From positions 2,135,469 to 2,199,468 of the forward strand of contig NW_019091371.1 of the NCBI RefSeq assembly GCF_001949145.1: DNA of 64,000 bases, read 5' to 3'. The stretch comes from Acanthaster planci (lineage: Eukaryota > Echinodermata > Asteroidea > Valvatida > Acanthasteridae). Positions 1 through 15,156 of this stretch are shown here, in pieces (the stretch's first letter is position 1; each line of letters opens with the position of its first letter). The position numbers were made by a program, and so were the translations under genes. Below the pieces are notes generated by a model, which did no database searches, was not told the DNA's origin, and saw only the letters and a program-made list of their open reading frames with translations.

Positions 1-3000
1 GGGTAAACTCGATTTTTGTCAATATTTTACGGAGACAACGCACGTGCATAATGCATGTACGGGCGCACGGGCTGTATTTACAAACACAGTCATTTTCCCT
101 GCCGTGAAAGCCTTACGCTGGGGGCGGTTGGAGGACGTGTAAGCGTAAAAATAATAAGAATAAAAAGAATAATGCAAAGCAGGGAAATAATCTCTGTTCC
201 TAGACTGTACTCTGTGAATGGGGGTCCAGGAATTCTTCAGTTCATACGTCGGGGAAGGACGTTCAGAAAAAAGCACTCTTTTTGCGGTCATGATAGCGAT
301 GAAAAAAAAATGAATAACCACAAAGGTACTTTATAGATTACGTTTACAAGCAAGTAGTGGCACTGGAAAATTGTGCTTGTCCAATTACGCCTTCTAAAAT
401 ATAATTCTCTGTCCTTTTAAGTAAATATTTTCTTTTCATATAGACAACTGAACAAATGCATTCATTACTACGCTGGGGTTCAAAGGTGTTTCGAAGGCTC
501 TGTTTAACGGGCAAAGAAATTAAGAAATTGGCCTCCTAACAGGAAGTTAATCCTTAACGTTGCTGAAGGTTGAGATTGTGAAATTCGACGTATGATATAG
601 TACCGTCCCACCGTTATTAGGCCGCCAGATTTCAAGAAACATCACTGCTGTGTATACACTCCACCCCACTCACATTGGCGTTATACCTAGTGTGGGCATC
701 CTCTTCTCCGAAAGGCTAGGAAAACTCGATGAAACTACTTATTACCCAGGCACTGTGAACAATATTTTGCGCTGCTTTTTGACGGTTCCTTTTGCCACAA
801 TGCCGACGCCCAAATACCAAAAATACTGTTTCTCGCAGATATGAAATACATTACGTGGGCCTCCGCAAGTGCACACAATGTCTCCATCAGCATGCGTTGT
901 AAGGACATCTTTTGTTCTCAGATCCACGAGGCAAATAGAACACTTGTCTAAATTTACATAAGCAGCACCTGTCGGGGACCCCCAGTGGCCTTTTTTTTTG
1001 TTATAACAACTTCTATTTTAACTTTTGTACCTTATTAATCTGTGAGAGGTCACATATCTTCCCAATGCCACTGTATCCCGATGTTATCCGTCTCAACTTT
1101 TCTGACTTTTCCTGAACAGTCAGTAGTGCTATACTCATTAAGCAAATGGTTGGAAACTTAAGTGGGTGGGTGTGACGACGTTTACGCTCGCTGTCGTCCG
1201 AGCATACACGCAGGAATCGATTTGCCGATTTCTCTGTCCAATGTGACGTAATTGTACTTGCCATTTATACCAACCGATCCCCTCTCGATCTAATTATAAA
1301 AATTGATCCATCGTGCCAAACGTGCATCGCTGTTGTCACACCAGATTTTACTCAGCCCCGTTTGATCTCCCAAAGATTACAGATTACTTAGGTATAGCTG
1401 TACAACGTATCACGCTGGAGTAGCCCGAATGAGACAACCAAGCTAGCAAATGGGTACTTGTAGCCTGAACAAATAACCGGAGTTTGTAAATTAATCAGAG
1501 GGCACGTAGCTGATTATTCTACTCGAAGCCTAGAGTTCTGCAAATGGTCACAAGCATACTAAAAATGAACCAATCAAATATGAAATGGTTGGATATTGAA
1601 GATTACTTCCTGCATTCCTAAATGTGAAGGAAGAATTAACTATACAACTTTCTAAATATGGAAAAACTACGTCATCGACTCACTGAAGAAAAACGTAAGT
1701 TGACTTTTCGTTTCGATTGCATTCTGTTCTGCTATATTTCTTTCAATTCTTTTAATTTAAACTTTCAGAGGCTGAAAGAAAACATATTTAGTGTATTTGT
1801 AAAAAATGTAAGAGATTCTGCAAACAAATAAGCCAGGTATTTCTTTCATGCTAAGTTGAGGTTGATTTACGTCTTATAAATTTATCAAATCTAAACATTC
1901 AGAATTTGCTTCTTACTGGAAAATCAAACTTCAAGTCTTGTTTGTCAGAAAGACAAATATCAGGTTTCGAAAGCGACAGTTAAATGCTAAATGCGTTGGG
2001 ATCAAGAGCAATGCAATACCGATCAACAGAGAAACTCTATCGGTACCTATTTCTTTCCGGTTACCGTACGTTCCTCGCATCTTCAATCAAACTTAAGTGG
2101 GTAGACCTGTCCGCGTCTATGAGCGTACAGAGATCATTCAACAAGACACGCGATTTCGCTTAAACTTCAAAAGCACTCATAGATCTCATCTAACGTCAGC
2201 AAGCACTAATTTAACACGGATCAAAATAAAAACTCTGGGAAAAAACTGACGAAAAAGTAGCATTATAATCCGATTCTTCCTTTTAGTATGAGAAAAAGCG
2301 AAAGGTATAACAGAGGCACGTGCCAATATGGACTGAGAAATGTCTTCAATTGATAATGCCATCGTAGATGTATGTTTATAAAGAACCAGAAATATAATTT
2401 ATCAAGTAATTCTAATGCAATGACTTTGGGAGCTTTTCCACTTTATTCAGCAATGCTACAACGTCAAATACATGCGTTCATGCTGGGTACTCGTTTGATT
2501 TAGACTTAGATTCCGCCCACCTCAATAGCATTGCCATAAACCCTACTGTAACAACGCGGATTGCCTCACAGGGTTGTGATGTCGACTTTGGTAATGTCAA
2601 TACAATTAGGCCGGAGCGTGTATTCCCGGCTCACTACGGGCTTGTGGTGCCGGCCTTTTTCCCGCCGGCCCACAGTCTATTTGCGTTTGCTTCTTTTTGC
2701 CCAAAGCCTGTCCATTTGTTAACTAAAAAGAATTGGCTTGGAGAAAATTACATTTGTGTACATTTCTGCTTCATATTTTCAAAAAGTAATAAAATTTAAA
2801 ATGCGCCGTTGCATACTAGTTCGCTTTGTTTGGAATATTCAAAAATGGTGCGCTGTCCAGTACAAACGGTACATGTTCCGTCTTATTTTGTCAAAGAAGC
2901 AGTTTTACCGTGTGATAACCTCAGAGAAAGCAATTTAATCTTGGTGTTACGGCCATTCCTTCTATCACTACAGATAATGCAACAAAGTGAATTACGTTAT

Positions 3001-6000
3001 ACAAGCAACTGTATGCGGTTCTGCAGTCTCGGAGTATCCGGCGTTACGTACGGTACAGCTTTTAAGTAAATTGCGTTTAAAAATTGATTTTTCTATTTTT
3101 TGGTTTTCATTCGACAAGCGCACTACGTGATATTATCACCACAGAAATGTGGAACTGAAAGCGAACATTTTGACAAATAAAATTGAGTACGAAGTGGTGC
3201 AACTGTACCGTCGAATAATCAATGAATTTTTGATAATGTTTCCGTTTGTGGCTTATAATGTTTATGAAGAACATGTCATGCGTTGCAATTATGACGTTCT
3301 TCGCACAAAAAAATGTAATATCTCAAACAGTTCTAGGTCTCAAGATTTTAAGTCAAAAGATCTCGATGGAAATGTAAGCACCACAAGACTGTGACATCCA
3401 GGGTCACTTGATTTTTTTTTTTACATAGGACGTCAGGTTATTATAATCCTTATTGTCTTTAATACCTCGAGGTAGATCAACTCTGTAAGTCACTTGCTGC
3501 ACACGGTCCAGCTGGCCTTTAATAAGTATTGATGAAACTTTCATTTGGTGTTACCACACGACTATCTGATATAAACTAGGCAGATGGTTCTGGTGGTGTT
3601 AGTAAATGTCACTGCAAGGCTTTAAGTTCGCAAACCTATTTTATGTAGTCCTAGATACCTTTGTTGATACTTGAATCTGACAAAAGTCTGTGGCAATCGA
3701 TTCAGTTGAAAGCTAAAAATGTTAAGCCTCCTATATCCGACAAAATATGGTGTTTACAATTATTGGCAAGTCAGGCTGGAATTGAGTCTACTATCTGTAC
3801 CCCTCCGAGGAGGCACACCCGATACTTTCTATGAAAAAGGTTACCAAACGTTTATAGATAGGCGGCCGTTGAATATAATGTTTCCCTTTTTAAAAGGTTT
3901 GCCATGTTTAATTTATAAAGAGTCGTGGCGTGACGTACCAATCTGGTTGGCATTGATAACTTTGCCTCGCTAGGCACGTACACAGTCATGTAGATATAAT
4001 AGGTCTGTAGAATATTCGACCAGCCAGACATCACAGAGCCAGAAGGTTAAGTAATTTCCTGTGATATGTAACGCCTTACTTGCCGGCGTCTAGGACCTCA
4101 AACAATGTAAATGCTCATAAAAGCTCTCTCCGAAGCTACATCATGCTATCTCCTCTTCAGCAGAGAAACATGAGTATACTAACCTTGATGTTTTATCAGT
4201 CACGGTTGTCTATTCATGCGTGCTGAAGTGGAGAATATGGAGGAATCGGAAAACAACAGATTGGAAAATTAAAAGAGAGGGTGAATGGGTCTGGGGCGGG
4301 TGACTATCCAGCTAATCAAATTAGCCGTTGCGAGGTGCTTCACACTTCGCCGCATATTTCCCCTTCTTGGACAAATGGCGCAAGTCCCAGCGCGAGGTCG
4401 AGACAAGCGGTCTCGTGTACACTCAGGCGTGCGTAGTCATTACTAAGGCAGTTGATGTCGAAAAAAGAATTACAAATGGTCACCCAAGTTATTGGATGAT
4501 AAAGAATGTAAAAACATTGCAGGAAAGAAACAGCATAATAACTGATAAATACGGTACAATTAAAATTGACTGTATTTATGAGTCGAAAATCTTGAATTGA
4601 AAGTGATTTTACTTTTCATTTGGGGGACCTTAGAATACAAGAGCAAAGAAATAAAAGTTCCTTACAAATTTATGTCAGTTTAGACTAATCTAAAATATTT
4701 AATACAGAATAAGTTATAAAGATTTTGATGAATCATATCTAAATGTGCAAAGATACCGGTACATTAAAAAAAAACTGATAATGAGGCTTGGAATCCAGAA
4801 TAGTCGTGCACCGTCTCACTCAACAGAATAAATTAAGCATAACAGATTCCGGGAACAAAATCCAAAATTGCTTCCCTGTGAAGAAGGTATTTCAATAGGA
4901 TAGGCGGCAAAAGATTTCAACATTAGGTCTACCATTGAGTTCAGGTCTTAGCAATAGATCAGACATTTAAACTTCCAATTTCCAAAACGAGTTGCTAACA
5001 AAAAACGACAGACTGCCCTGCGTGTATGGAAAGATGGAACACCATACCAAAATACTTGGTAACAAAATTATGAAAGGGTTGCCATTTGTACTTAATATTG
5101 AATGACCAAAAAACTTTCCGTTTATTAGTTTCCATTCAAGAAATCAAACTCTGCCATGAAGCAATCTGGAGCCAAACATCCTAAAATTACGTAAACACTT
5201 TAATAAGCCCAATGTGTTCAATGTTATACAATCTATCCAACATTCCGTACTTAAATAAATCGATATTTACTCAAAATAGCGTAATTCCCCTTCTCGTCAG
5301 AGATTTGATATATAAAAGAAGACACACGTATAAAGTATCGATAAATCTTTGTGACACAAACACCACAAGTCCACTGAATGAGGCTACGCGTACTAAATAT
5401 GGGTCACTTGAGACAGGGAACAGAAGACGGTGCACACGTTGAGCCACCTGTCACCTGATATGCAATACACTTGGATTATAATCAATCAACATTTCTCGAC
5501 AGAGATTCACCGCCTTAAAACTAAATCCTCATTAAAGAGGCTGTCCCATCTGGTACTGTATTAACTCTTCCCACTTTCAAAGTTGTTTTCCCAAATATAT
5601 GCACAGTTATTGGTCAATTATTTAGCAATTAACACTTCTAAGATTAGAGAATTTTCTTACTCTCCGAGTCTCGTGGTCCTGAACCGGGTCCCAGATCGGG
5701 TGTCTTTGCAGTTCTGTGAAAATCATAAAATTGATTGTGTCTGTTGCACGTCAGAGTAGGGGTTCATAGGTGGTGTGGTGGAAATAGAATCCGAACGAAA
5801 TTTTGCAAAGGGCAGAGTAAAGATGTAGTAAAATGTTAGGAACTATCAAACAGCATAGCCATATAGGCTCGGTTGGAATTTATAGAGAAATGCCAAAGTC
5901 CCCCGCGGGCCAGACTCGGGCGTGAGCATCTTTAAAATGTGGCCTAGAACAGGTCCAAGCAAACAAAATCTGCCGTTGATTGTGTCAATCGATCGGGTGT

Positions 6001-7596
6001 TAGATGGCCCGGAACACGGTCGATGTAACAGCAAGAGATGCGCAAGGCAAGGATGATTGGCATCGGTTGTGGGTATGTTACTGCTAGCCGAAGAGAAACT
6101 GCCTCTAAGCTGTTAAGAGGTGAAACCATCAAGACCCCCAGTTGGGAAACGAAGATGTTGATCAAATGTAACTTCCAGAATTTTCTTGTCCACTATTACG
6201 TAAACTTTGTCTTCGACATGTGTAAGTGCGACAATAATTAGTATACCTGACAGTATGTTTGCCATGCAAAGCTATGTACACAGGGTGCCTAATTAAAGGA
6301 TTTTGTTCTTTGAAAAAAAAGGAGCCAACACTGCCCCCTCTGTATGCCTGCTAAAGACAGAAATGAGTTGAAACTTACAGCGGAGAGTCATTAACAAGTA
6401 CTTCCGGAAAAAACCTGCTAGAAATGTTGCGTTTTTAAGTAATTTTACTGCATTAATCTCAAGTCTCATAATTCATTTTTTTTTTGCTCAGTTGTCACAT
6501 CGGATACGTAGCAATTCTATGCAAGAATTTTTGTTAAATTTTAATACTGACCAGCAACGCCAAAATCAGGTTGATAACGAGAAAGTGCAACGTTTAAAAA
6601 AGTAGACCGTATCGAGTGATTCACTCCATGACATGAACGATACCATTTTCTGAAGTCAAAGAGTGAAAAGTTTCACTACGACCTAACATCTTATCAAACG
6701 AGGTGCTTTATCTTTCACCGAAGAATAAATACCGCATTCCACAGTCTAGGGAGACTTTAAAATTTAACAACTGCAGACAGCGGCTAAACATAGCCACAAC
6801 AATTTGGCAAATGATGCTTTTCTCTTATCAGTGCCGGCAGGGCCAAAACAAAGGAACGATTGAGCGCTGTGCTTATTTAACAAAGCGGGGCGGAAATTCT
6901 TTATGGAGATCTTTCAATGGAGACCCACATTCCTTGCCGAAGTACGTGCACACTGAATAACCAAAAGGCATTCCGTTTCTTTTGTCTTGTGTTTGGTATG
7001 ACGCTGTAACGCTAAGAAACATCTCGAATAATCCTCACCACAGCCATGCCATGCCTCATTGTTGGAAACTCGAATTCTGGGTTCCGGCACACGGAAAGAA
7101 CGCGACGTTTGCATTCATTTATCTCCAAAAAATCATCTGTATTTCCTTCCGTTACGTTACCCTTAACACAAAATGTATGACGTCTGGTTTGGGATTTTTT
7201 TTTGCCCTCTGTGTCTCTTGGTTGCAGTGTCTAACAATTAAATTTGTCAGTCAACATGTTAGATACCTCCACAGAAGCTATACACGAATGGTCAAGGGAT
7301 AAAGAAAAACAGACATTTTCTGACATACCCATCTAATTATTACCAAAAGCACAACTTAAAATACTCAACACTGAAGCTCCAGCGAAAAGCTTATTATTCT
7401 TGGAGCATATCTGTCGGTGGATATAATGTGTTTAGTATTCGTTCTGCCAGGCAATTTTAATCACACTTTTAAGTAACTTTCTTTCCTCGCTTGATAAACT
7501 GAAAAAGTACAGTCGTAACTCTATCTGATATTTGGAAGTTCAAGCATAGGGTTGCTGGGTTACTACGCCGTATCACGCACCCTCCCGCAAAAACAT
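1..7596. other. Gene-poor AT-rich stretch
   Basis: No open frame here is longer than about 106 codons, and none shows a recognisable domain, codon bias or flanking splice sites that would make an exon. The DNA is AT-rich with scattered poly(T) runs (for example near 3411 and 6478) and without the ACATGT-type words that are common to the right. It may hold distal exons of the minus-strand orphan exon at 7.7 kb, but I could not identify one. Confidence 0.5.
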
Positions 7597-7730
7597 TCAA
7601 GTTTGACTCATCGTTCTTTTCCCCTCTCGCAATAACATTGGTGCGTTTCCAAACAACAGTTTTCGGGGTGCGCCAAGCAACATCACTGTAATTAAAAGGG
7701 AGGGGAAAACTGCAAAGAAAGGGTGCTTAC

Positions 7731-7791
7731 CTGTTGTTAACACGCAGGCTGAGCATAGCCAGAGAAGCAACACTACCACGACACGCCGCAT
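7731..7791 (-). CDS. Putative first coding exon, signal peptide (orphan)
   Basis: The ATG at 7791 opens a frame reading MRRVVVVLLLWLCSACVLTT: two arginines, a strongly hydrophobic core and small residues near the end, which is a textbook secretory signal peptide. After 61 coding bases the frame meets a consensus splice donor, CAG|GTAAGC, so the exon ends in phase 1. An in-frame TAG lies 30 bases upstream (7819-7821) and no other ATG intervenes, so the start is well defined. A TATA-like box about 300 bp upstream fits a promoter. The mature protein is unknown: no convincing downstream exon was found on the minus strand to the left. It could be the 5' end of a gene reaching beyond the window, or an unspliced chance frame. 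The basis is sequence plus inference. Confidence 0.45.
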
Positions 7792-8086
7792 GGTTCTTCT
7801 CTCCGTCACTCGCGATACCTAAAACCCGAACTCCCTTCCCCCGAGCGCCAAAATCCCTGCACTTCCTTCGTCTCCTGCTTGCCAACGAATAAAAGCGTAT
7901 TTTCCTGCCAATTCTCTGCCGACCGCCTGGTGTAACACGACCGGTACGTGCCAATGAACCTGAACCAGTCTTCTCGTGTTTTCTCTTCCCCCTCTCTTCT
8001 TTTGACTGGTCGCCAATGCAATCCCGAAACTGTGGCAGCAGAGTGAGTCGTGCGAACGTCCGCTCTGAAGCGAGAGTGATAACGCT

Positions 8087-8100
8087 TATGTATATAAGTG
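8087..8100 (-). promoter_or_regulatory. TATA-like core promoter for the orphan exon
   Basis: On the minus strand the sequence reads CACTTATATACATA, with the TATATA core at 8091-8096. A start site about 30 bp downstream (near 8062) would give a leader of roughly 270 bases before the ATG at 7791. Because TATATA is nearly symmetrical, the orientation rests only on the exon below it. Confidence 0.3.
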
Positions 8101-11100
8101 CTTGCGCGCGTGGTTAACTGGTACGTGCCCTCATGGGCTGAGCCAGTGACGTTATGACAGGGACCACTGACGGACCGATTGGACAGCCTGTCAAGTTATG
8201 GTCTCGTAATTGCACGATCAACTGCGCAGCGCGGCAAATTTCAGTGAGCACGACATCGCGTATATACGTACACTCTTCAGTTGCCACATCAGCGTCACTC
8301 GGATGTGACAGCGCACAGCAGAAATTGCCCACTGCCAGGTTCCACCGGAATGATGTCTGAAAAAAGTTTACCCAGTCTGATTGGGTGGGATGAACCCATC
8401 AAACAGATAGCCCAGTGCCTTCACGTGAACAAACTGAAGTGAGTGGGCCAATAATGAATTGAAATGCCCACACCCACAAACACAATGATGATTTTTTTTT
8501 TGGTAGCACATGTCCAAAGTGGTTTCAAGTCAATACGACAGTATCCCTGTAAATATTTTTAAAATTCATTTCCAAGATTTTGACTTTTTCGCGTCTCACC
8601 AGACCATGTACCTTGGTCTTCTTGGAAGTGTGCCGTTGGTTTTAATATCGCGGTACAATTTTGAGATTCATTTATATGCTAAAAAGGTTAATAATTAAGA
8701 GACGAAAAGCTAAATCTCCGGTGATACACAAACAACTCGACACACCGGGAACTAATTTACCTGCTTTGATTTGATTCTGTAAAGCAAGGAAATTGTCGTT
8801 TAAACTGCCAACGGTTACACCTACGATTCTAAAGGACTTATAGCCGATGGCAACTTTCTGGGCATAATTTTGTTGCTAGTGAAACGCTATTGTGTGATAA
8901 CCATTGCAAAATAGGCGCCAATGAGGCTGCAACTGCATGAGCACGTTTAAAAAGATGGATCTGTTGTATTATGTTAGAAAGCACGGCATGCTAAGGAAAT
9001 AAAACTAGAGAGCATTTCCCACACAGCAGAAGCTTATAAGAAGAAAACAGCAAACAACGTTGAAATGTGAATCACAATGGACAAAATATAACGCAGTGTA
9101 TAAATTTGCCAACATTTTTTCTATCAGTTGCCTTTTCTTCTACTTTTGCTCTTATCTAATTTTCGCATTAAAGAAAGAGAAGGGCAATGCCACTCAGCAA
9201 ACAACCCAGGCAATTAGTTTAAAAAGCAATTGTAGACCTCAGAACAGACTGTGAAATTACGGAGTTGAATGTTCGACACTAATGTGTTTTCCTGTTTTAA
9301 AAACTGCACTGAATTTTTAAAAATTAAATTAAGTGCACGTTTTTTCTGGACTTTTTTCTTTTTGGTGTTTTATGAATATTTTGAAATTTTGTCAGGCATG
9401 TGTCCTGAGTTTAATGGAATATCAAATGAGGTGAGTAATTTTCATGAATTTTGTATGGACCTTAATGCCGTTTTTTAAGAACCAATACCAGAATGCTTTA
9501 GTTGATTCTGAATTGCTGTATTGTTTGAAGTATACAGCTGGGTTGTTGAAACTGCCTCTGTATGTAAATACTTTCACAAAGTTAGCTCACTGTCCTAGTC
9601 CAGGATATAATTATAAATATATATATATTTTAACTTATAAATGCTTTTGGAGAATCGCGGTACTTTTCGTTTTACCTTTGAAAGGTTGATTCTCATCTAT
9701 GTTCACGTTGACTTTCCTGGGAGATTTTCTGTGGCCTCAAGGATGCAGACACCCTTGTATGCATCCGTAGACACTGCATAAAACGCATTTACATGACTTC
9801 GAGGATAAAGTTTAACACTCTGGTAAAACTGTCGTACTATCTTGCACACGTTCGCTGTGCTACTGTCGTCAAAAATAACGTATGATCATGACCCAGTTAA
9901 ATTCGGTTTGACCACCATCCTGTTGAGGTGTGGGAGAAGAAAGCAAATAGCAACCGCCAGAGCGGGAATGAAGAGGTGATTTTTTTTGGGGGGGGGCTGA
10001 GAAATTTGCAGTTTTTGATCGATGGGCTGCCTCAATGGCGATGTGGAACATCTAACGGGGATAAACAACTGCTAATATATCAAAGCTCGCCTGAACTCCA
10101 GTCCCCGACGGCTGGTCACTACGCAAGTCCGAGGAGAGTGCATTTCCGACGCTCTGGTGTAAGAAAGATGCAGTTAAACTGATATCGAAAGTGTGAGCCA
10201 GCGTCGCTGATTTCAGGCAGCAAACCGAACCACTCACGACGGTACACAGACCCTGGCGCTCAGGTGATACTCAGTGTCGGCATTATTAGATCATTAAACC
10301 CATTGCACAAAACAAGCTAAAGGTTATACGTGGCATGGTCACCTGCTCCTTTCGAATTGATGATTTTAGATTTTTTTTAAATGTTGTGTTATCTTTTTTT
10401 GTCCTATTTGCCGATCACCCTCATGAAAAACAGTTTCCACTCAGTTACACCAGGGGGCGTGTAGTGGCATACCCAGCGGATGGGGGGATGGGGGCAAGGA
10501 GCAAGTTATTATTTTTCGAAATGTATCATTTTCATATTAACATCAAATAGAGATCCTTGACAGAGCATCTCAACAATACAGTGACATTTATGAAACAAAA
10601 GAATCGTAGCTCCATTTTTTAAAAGCTTCAGTCCTCTTGGCTCTTTGGTTTATTTGCCATGTCCAAAATTCGATTTTTTTTTTAATCAGTATTTAAAACA
10701 GAAACCCTTGAATAAAAATTTGGTAAAGATACAGTTGCATTAAATTGTACATATTTAGATATGCCAAGCAGCAATTGTCCCATTGGGCTTTCCTAAATAT
10801 TTTTTTCCGGATTCATTTTTCCCCCAGGTTCTTATAGAGGAAATTGCTATATTTCACAACTTAACAAAACAGTTCAGGTAAGACTCGTTATCTCCCTTGT
10901 GTAATAATGAAACAAACCAAAATATTTTACCAAGGAAATCCAGCGTGTATCAAGGAAATAAAAGAAGTAAAATGATTCAACTTTAAAACCACGGGCTGCA
11001 ACACAGAAACTCATTCTTACCCCCAAGAATGGGTTGCCGAAACCAGTTTTCAACCTCAATTGGATCAAAGTCTAATCTAAGCATTTTTAGTGCAAAACAC

Positions 11101-14100
11101 GAAACTTGCTTGAATGAGCATTTGCATTCTTCCCTTCCAGAATGAAATTTCCGACAAGAAGGTTATGTGGACTTTGAGAAGTCTGAGGGGGGAGTGACTG
11201 ATGTATTAAACGTATGAAACGATCTCTCCCACAAATATGTGCAGATATCCAAGTGCAGCAATATTCAACACGGAAATGTGTTCAGTTGCGTTGAAGATTT
11301 GGCTAATGCACCATTCCTGGACTTGCTTAGTATAAGCAAGACAGTGATCCAAAATTAACCACTGAATACAACGTGTTGTTGGTCTCATCGACACACTACT
11401 GAATTGTAAGCGAAAAATGACCGTATGAGATAGCCTTAACGAGGCAAGACATCTCCCTACGCCATCTGTAAGTATGTTCCCAACGTCAATGAACCGTCGG
11501 AATGAGACACCGACTGAAGCAGGTGCTGTCTCCGACCAACGTTCGACTGACGCGCGCAGAGGAGAAAATTTCGCACGCTCTCTGTAAAAAAGACACCCTG
11601 GCAGCCCTATTTCCTATGGGATGTCATCAAGATGGATTGCGCTTAGTATAGCCTCAGATTTTTTTAATGCGAGGAAGACGCCTCAATGAAACCCGACACC
11701 AAGGCCAATATTTAGGCGATATTCCTCGTGACACACGCCCCCAAACCACGACACTTTAAGGTTTAACAGGTACTGAATTATTCATTACCGAGCAATTTTT
11801 ATTCGACTAGGCAAACACCAGTTGAAATATATATTTGCCAGATATTAGTAATGAGCCAGTTCGGTATTTCACAAAGGCAATGCCGTCCGAGAAAAAACAT
11901 GCGTACGAGTCCGCATATTGCCGATCTAATAGGGCAGATGTTCCGAGTGCTGCGGTTCCCAAAGACGTCGGATCGCTTCATTTTGGGCGAGCGCTATTGC
12001 AATACCGCATTGGCTTACTATTCTTTTGCCACACTGCCAATAACTGAGAGCAGACGGGTCTTGAATCACATTATGAGACATGAAGACTTGTTATCCAAAT
12101 GTTTCCATTACTGCATTGGCGAGTAGTCACGGTGTAAACTGCCTATTTGACCCTTCATAGCTCCGACGTCTCTTGATAAATCGCGCAGACTAACCGGGTG
12201 ACTAGACGTAAAAGGCTGCAGCGGTGTCGGACAGGCAATGAACACCTCGTCGATCACTTGCGTGTTGTGAAGGTTGTGACTTTCCAACTTGGACGAACGT
12301 CTCGATTTTCAGAAAGCGCGCGTGAATGTTGTGTCACCTCAGTGATATGGCGTCCCATGGGATAAAGTCTGGAAGTAGAAGGTCACGCAGCAAGCTTTCG
12401 GAACCCTCGAACGGTCCGCCTATGGGGATTCTACGTGGGGCCCTCATATCATGTTCGATAATTTGGGGAAGAAAGAGTTCTAACTGAACCACCCCAGGAA
12501 ACACACGTTGGAATCTTTCCTTTGTCTTACTCAAGTAATATTTTGGAAAAGTCAATTGGGGATGAGTAAAGAACGAATTTCATCAACGAACTTTCACTTC
12601 CGGCAATATCGGTCCTATAGGTCTCCATGTTCATACACATTTGTTTTCATTCCCCATGCTTACGTGAAAACGAGATTGTACAACGTTGCAAAGATTTACC
12701 TACTTGCAGTCGATGGGTTCTAGATTCCGTTGAGTTGACCTGACGCAGTTCTTGTCAGCACAGGTTAGGTTAAATATTAGAATCTTTCATAAAAGGAAAT
12801 TGTTTCTTAGCTTATAAAGTACGAAATCCATTGAATATTTTGGTCTGATTTTTATTGTAGCTTTATCGAAAGACTACCATAAAGTATAATACGATAACAG
12901 TTCATCTGCATACGAGACCACAGCAATGGACTCAGTGGTCGTGAAGTATTTTATATTGTCAGCAGTGACAGGTCAATTTTGGCTGATATTTCTCTTTTAG
13001 TTCAGGTAATTTTCCAGTTTCTAAAAATTGATACGTGTTGACTTTTTAAGTTTTAAGAAGTATCTGAACGAAACAATATTACAAATCGGAAAATTGTGGC
13101 ACGTTATATTTCCTATCTACGGGTTCCAGAAGCACGCTATCAGGGGTCAACTGTCAGGATCTAGCCGTCATATTTTAAAGTACAACATGCCAAGAACAAG
13201 GTATTTTCAGATGTAGTAGGCGAAATAACCCGTGTGCAGGACCACAAGACCGTGGTAATAAACGTATGTTAGGAATTCCTTAGGCATTGGTCACGCGATA
13301 CTGGCAGCTACGTGATCTAGGTATGGCAGAATCGTCAAGCCTGGGAAACAGACTACAAGGGGAGCGGTACTTTGAACGAACTTTGCTACAACAACGATGT
13401 TCCATTCGCTTCGGAAATACAGGACAATAACCACGCACCGAAAAAATGTTTCATGTTTCCCTGTGTTATATTCCCGTTTGTCACACCAGTTCGGTAGTTC
13501 AAAAACGCAAGGCCTCATTCAGAAAACATTATCGAGGATCAGTTTTGAAGCCACTGAAGGAGAGAGAGTACAGGGTTGAGACGATAACAATAAATTTGGC
13601 AGGCTTGATAGTTTCTGTGCCGCTCAGTTCGTTCCTTCATCAAACAATATAGGCTGCATGACATTATGGAACAACGGAGGTGTATGAATGTAGACCGATT
13701 GCTCCCGCTAAACCACGTGGCCTATTGTGGGTATCACTCCCATAGCAAAGCGTATGTTGAATGTTGTCTGCAAACAATAAAGCCGATTTTCTGTACAGAA
13801 CCCAGCACATCAGCTGTCTGAGTACGGTACCGTCAGCCTTTTGGAGTAAATGATGCTTATGAAACACTTTGCTTTTGGCGGAGGCCGTGTTGATTCATGG
13901 AGCAAGAATACAGGGAAAGATACAACGCTGGCACTTCAAAGTGCTCGATGATCATACCCACCCGGTCAAACGAATAATAGTGACAAAAATCCAATAATAC
14001 CCGATTACTGCCTGCAGCTTCGCCGGTCAAGTGGGGCCAGTAATATCCTAGCAATATTTGCGGTGTTTTGTTTGCAATTAACTACAACTTCTTGCAGTGA

Positions 14101-15155
14101 CCAGGAAATAGAGAGGGAAAATCTTTAACATTAGATATACTTTTGCCATCATGAATTTTATGTTTCTTACCATTTTCAGTTTTTGTTGATATCTTTATGT
14201 ATTTTTGCTTAATAATTATCTTGTTTTCTTAATTGCTACAGGAAGAATGTTTATAGTTTTGAAAATCTGTTATTAATAAGCTTATTTTTTTTATTGCAGG
14301 GCCCTAATGAAAACCCGCTTTTGCTGTTCAGACTACCCCTGATGAATAAAGGAATAAATAAATAAAAAACTTTCTTTATTTGATACACCGTTCAATTATC
14401 CATGCAATGTTTGTATTTTTTTTTCTCTACAAAACATCAGTTTTCTAAGTCTTTGCACGAATATGGCTGAGACTGGCCGAAAACATGTTGACCACAACTG
14501 GATAGTTAAGTTCATGAAAAACGCAACGCGCTGTTTCATCACAAAGAGTGATCATGAGATCTCATAATATACCTTTTTGTATAAATGCCGTTATAAAATT
14601 GTTTCAAATAAAACACAAAATCTTATAACAGCTTTGCTATTTACTCCAAAGATTAAACAGGAAGAAAGCGTTCGAAAAGGGCAACAACTGCACTTGAACA
14701 CTTATGGCACACAGCCTAATACAAGCAACTGCACCGGCATTAAATTCGATGTTGTTGCCCGGATCATAGGAGGCACCAACGATGGCCTGAATATTTAATG
14801 TCGTATAGGTCAGTACAACAGTTTGAAGGATGTCGATTACCAACGAAAAATTGCGGTGATGATCAAAGTGGGGTCTTGTGGTTGTGAAACAACGTGGTGC
14901 GTAGTAAGTGTTCGCTGCGCTCTGGCAATGGACATACGGGGAATGCCAGAAAGCGGTTATTGGCCAGATGTTATAGCCCGGGCAGTTCAAAACTCCTTCC
15001 GCGTCCTTCCGCCATGGTTGATGTGATACCCACTAAAGGTCACGTGACTTAGCGGGCGCAATCGGTCTAATGCAGGAAGGCATGAAAGACGATGAATTCT
15101 CACGTGTATATCATTGTCTGAAGACTATTATTTTGATGGGAAAGCTGAGACATTT
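8101..15155. other. Intergenic, no gene seen
   Basis: Only short frames (under 95 codons) without domains occur here. There are several homopolymer tracts (poly(T) near 8490 and 10670; poly(G) near 9990) and a short AT dinucleotide run at about 9616-9630. I see no recognisable transposon ends and no tRNA-like sequence. Confidence 0.45.
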
Positions 15156-15156
15156 T

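Noticed and set aside
14637-14990. 117-codon minus-strand frame
   Set aside because: No domain, no signal peptide, no splice borders; typical chance length for AT-rich DNA of this size.
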